A stretch of DNA of 64,000 nucleotides from Micromonospora coriariae (GTDB lineage: Bacteria; Actinomycetota; Actinomycetes; Mycobacteriales; Micromonosporaceae), in NCBI RefSeq assembly GCF_900091455.1, contig NZ_LT607412.1:1674001-1738000 (forward strand). Direction: 5' to 3'. The notes below the pieces were generated by a model. The model saw nothing but the letters and a program-made list of their open reading frames with translations. It was not told where the DNA came from and made no database searches. Below, piece after piece: positions 63,003-64,000 of this stretch. A program made the translations under genes and the position numbers. Each line of letters opens with the position of its first letter. Within the stretch, counting starts at the first letter, position 1.

Positions 63003-64000
63003 ATGGCTGACCCGTGGCTCGCCCTGGAGTTCGGCGTCGATCCGGCGGAGCGGATCGCGCAGGTCGGCGCCGCCCACGAGGCGTTCCTCGCCGCCGGCGC
63101 CGCGCCGCACCGGGTGCGGGAGGTGGTACGCCGCTCGTGGGAACGTTCGGCGCGGCTCGACCCGGAGGCCACCCCGCCGGTCGACCTGACCGACGACGCG
63201 CTGGCGGGCTACCGGGCCGCTCACCCGCTGGCCCGGGTGCTGCCGCTGTTCCGGGACCTGCTGGGCGGCATCGCACAGGACGGCGCGCACCTGATGGCGG
63301 TCTGCGACGCGTACGGACGGCTGCTCTGGGTGGAGGGCCATCCGGGAGTGCGCCGGCACGCCGAGCGGATGAACTTCGTGCCCGGCGCACTGTGGGATGA
63401 GAGGCACGCCGGCACCAACGCCCCCGGCACCGCGCTGGCCGTCGACCACAGCGTGCAGATCTTCGCCACCGAGCACTTCAGCCGGCCGGTGCAGCGCTGG
63501 ACCTGCGCCGCGGCGCCGATCCACGACCCGATCACCGGGCGGCTGCTCGGCGCGGTCGACATCACCGGCGGCGACCACCTGGCCAACCCGCACAGCCTGG
63601 CGCTGGTCCGGGCCACCGCCCGGGCCGCCGAGGCACAGCTCGCCAGCGACCGACCGGTGGAGCCGGGCGTCGCCACGGTGACCGCGCTGGGCCGGGACGA
63701 GGCCGAGCTGCGGTTCGACGGGCGGCGGATCCGGCTCGGCCGCCGGCACAGCGAGCTGCTGGTGCTGCTGCTGCACCATCCCGAGGGACGCACCGGCGAA
63801 CAGCTCGGCCTCGACCTGTACGGGGACGACCGACTGCACCCGGTCACCCTGCGCGCGGAGCTGTCCCGGCTGCGCCGGGTGCTCGGCCCCGAGCTGCTCG
63901 ACTCCCGCCCGTACCGGCTGCGGGGCACCGTCCGCGCCGACTTCACCACCGTCGCCGACCGGTTGGACCAGGGCGATCCGGCGGGCGCGCTCGACGCGTA
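63003..64000 (+). CDS. GAF-domain transcriptional regulator (3' end outside window)
   Basis: The visible 332 residues start at ATG 63003 (GAGGAGG upstream) and continue beyond the window end. Residues 75-205 form a GAF sensor domain (MAVCDAYGRLLWVEG, WDERHAGTNAPGTALAVDHSVQIFATEHF, CAAAPIHDPITGRLLGAVDITG) of the AcoR type. Residues 225-310 form a winged-helix-like segment (LRFDGRRIRLGRRHSELLVLLL, LRAELSRLRRVLG). GAF regulators with such tails commonly sit beside aldehyde dehydrogenase genes. It is divergent from the response regulator gene; the target may lie beyond the window. Confidence 0.8.
   Translation, partial: MADPWLALEFGVDPAERIAQVGAAHEAFLAAGAAPHRVREVVRRSWERSARLDPEATPPVDLTDDALAGYRAAHPLARVLPLFRDLLGGIAQDGAHLMAVCDAYGRLLWVEGHPGVRRHAERMNFVPGALWDERHAGTNAPGTALAVDHSVQIFATEHFSRPVQRWTCAAAPIHDPITGRLLGAVDITGGDHLANPHSLALVRATARAAEAQLASDRPVEPGVATVTALGRDEAELRFDGRRIRLGRRHSELLVLLLHHPEGRTGEQLGLDLYGDDRLHPVTLRAELSRLRRVLGPELLDSRPYRLRGTVRADFTTVADRLDQGDPAGALDA

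Overview
The window is 64 kb of high-GC, densely packed actinomycete chromosome. Its gene content and order (tmRNA/smpB/ftsX/ftsE/prfB, secA/hpf/comF/lpqB/mtrB/mtrA, ahcY/manA/manB), many GTG starts, abundant 4-base start/stop overlaps and short palindromic intergenic repeats point to the Micromonosporaceae, most likely a Micromonospora-like organism. That genus call is inference; no rRNA lies in the window.

Layout. 0-5 kb: a hemerythrin/aldo-keto reductase pair, a second aldo-keto reductase, a membrane-anchored lytic polysaccharide monooxygenase, and a TnpB-only IS605-type insertion with a likely guide-RNA end. 5-11 kb: a zinc-independent L36 paralogue, tRNA-Ala(GGC), yqgE, a benzoylformate-decarboxylase-like enzyme, and lipoprotein and membrane hypotheticals. 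10.8-15 kb: tmRNA, smpB, ftsX, ftsE, prfB, all on the minus strand. 15-18 kb: PadR regulator, tryptophan dioxygenase, proline-catabolic aldehyde dehydrogenase. 18-21 kb: small conserved actinobacterial proteins, including an excisionase-like HTH gene that shares a tandem 10-bp-period promoter element with its neighbour. 21-32.7 kb: the syntenic core secA-[four GNAT domains]-hpf-comF-lpqB-mtrB-mtrA, which couples protein export, ribosome hibernation and MtrAB cell-envelope signalling. 32.9-36.4 kb: efeUOB iron uptake behind an iron-box-like operator. 36.5-44.7 kb: ahcY and a mannose-activation operon (manB, trm112-like, SIS isomerase, CDF transporter, manA).

44.8-53 kb is the most accessory-looking part. 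It holds endonuclease V with a repeat-built N-terminus, a broken DinB-like gene, and a polymorphic toxin locus: YbaB-like protein, WXG-like protein, a 1432-residue toxin with a papain-fold deamidase domain and a RelA/SpoT-like tip, and a small partner protein. A divergent YwqJ-deaminase/SUKH-3 fusion follows. The toxin tip and partner have visibly lower GC and share a homologous-looking tail.

53-57.4 kb encodes putrescine/GABA catabolism (aldehyde dehydrogenase, patD, gabT). 57.4-64 kb encodes a secreted tandem double-psi-barrel-like protein, then a Van-like cluster: response regulator, histidine kinase, PLP dehydratase/racemase, D-Ala ligase and D,D-dipeptidase. A divergent GAF-domain regulator runs off the window end.
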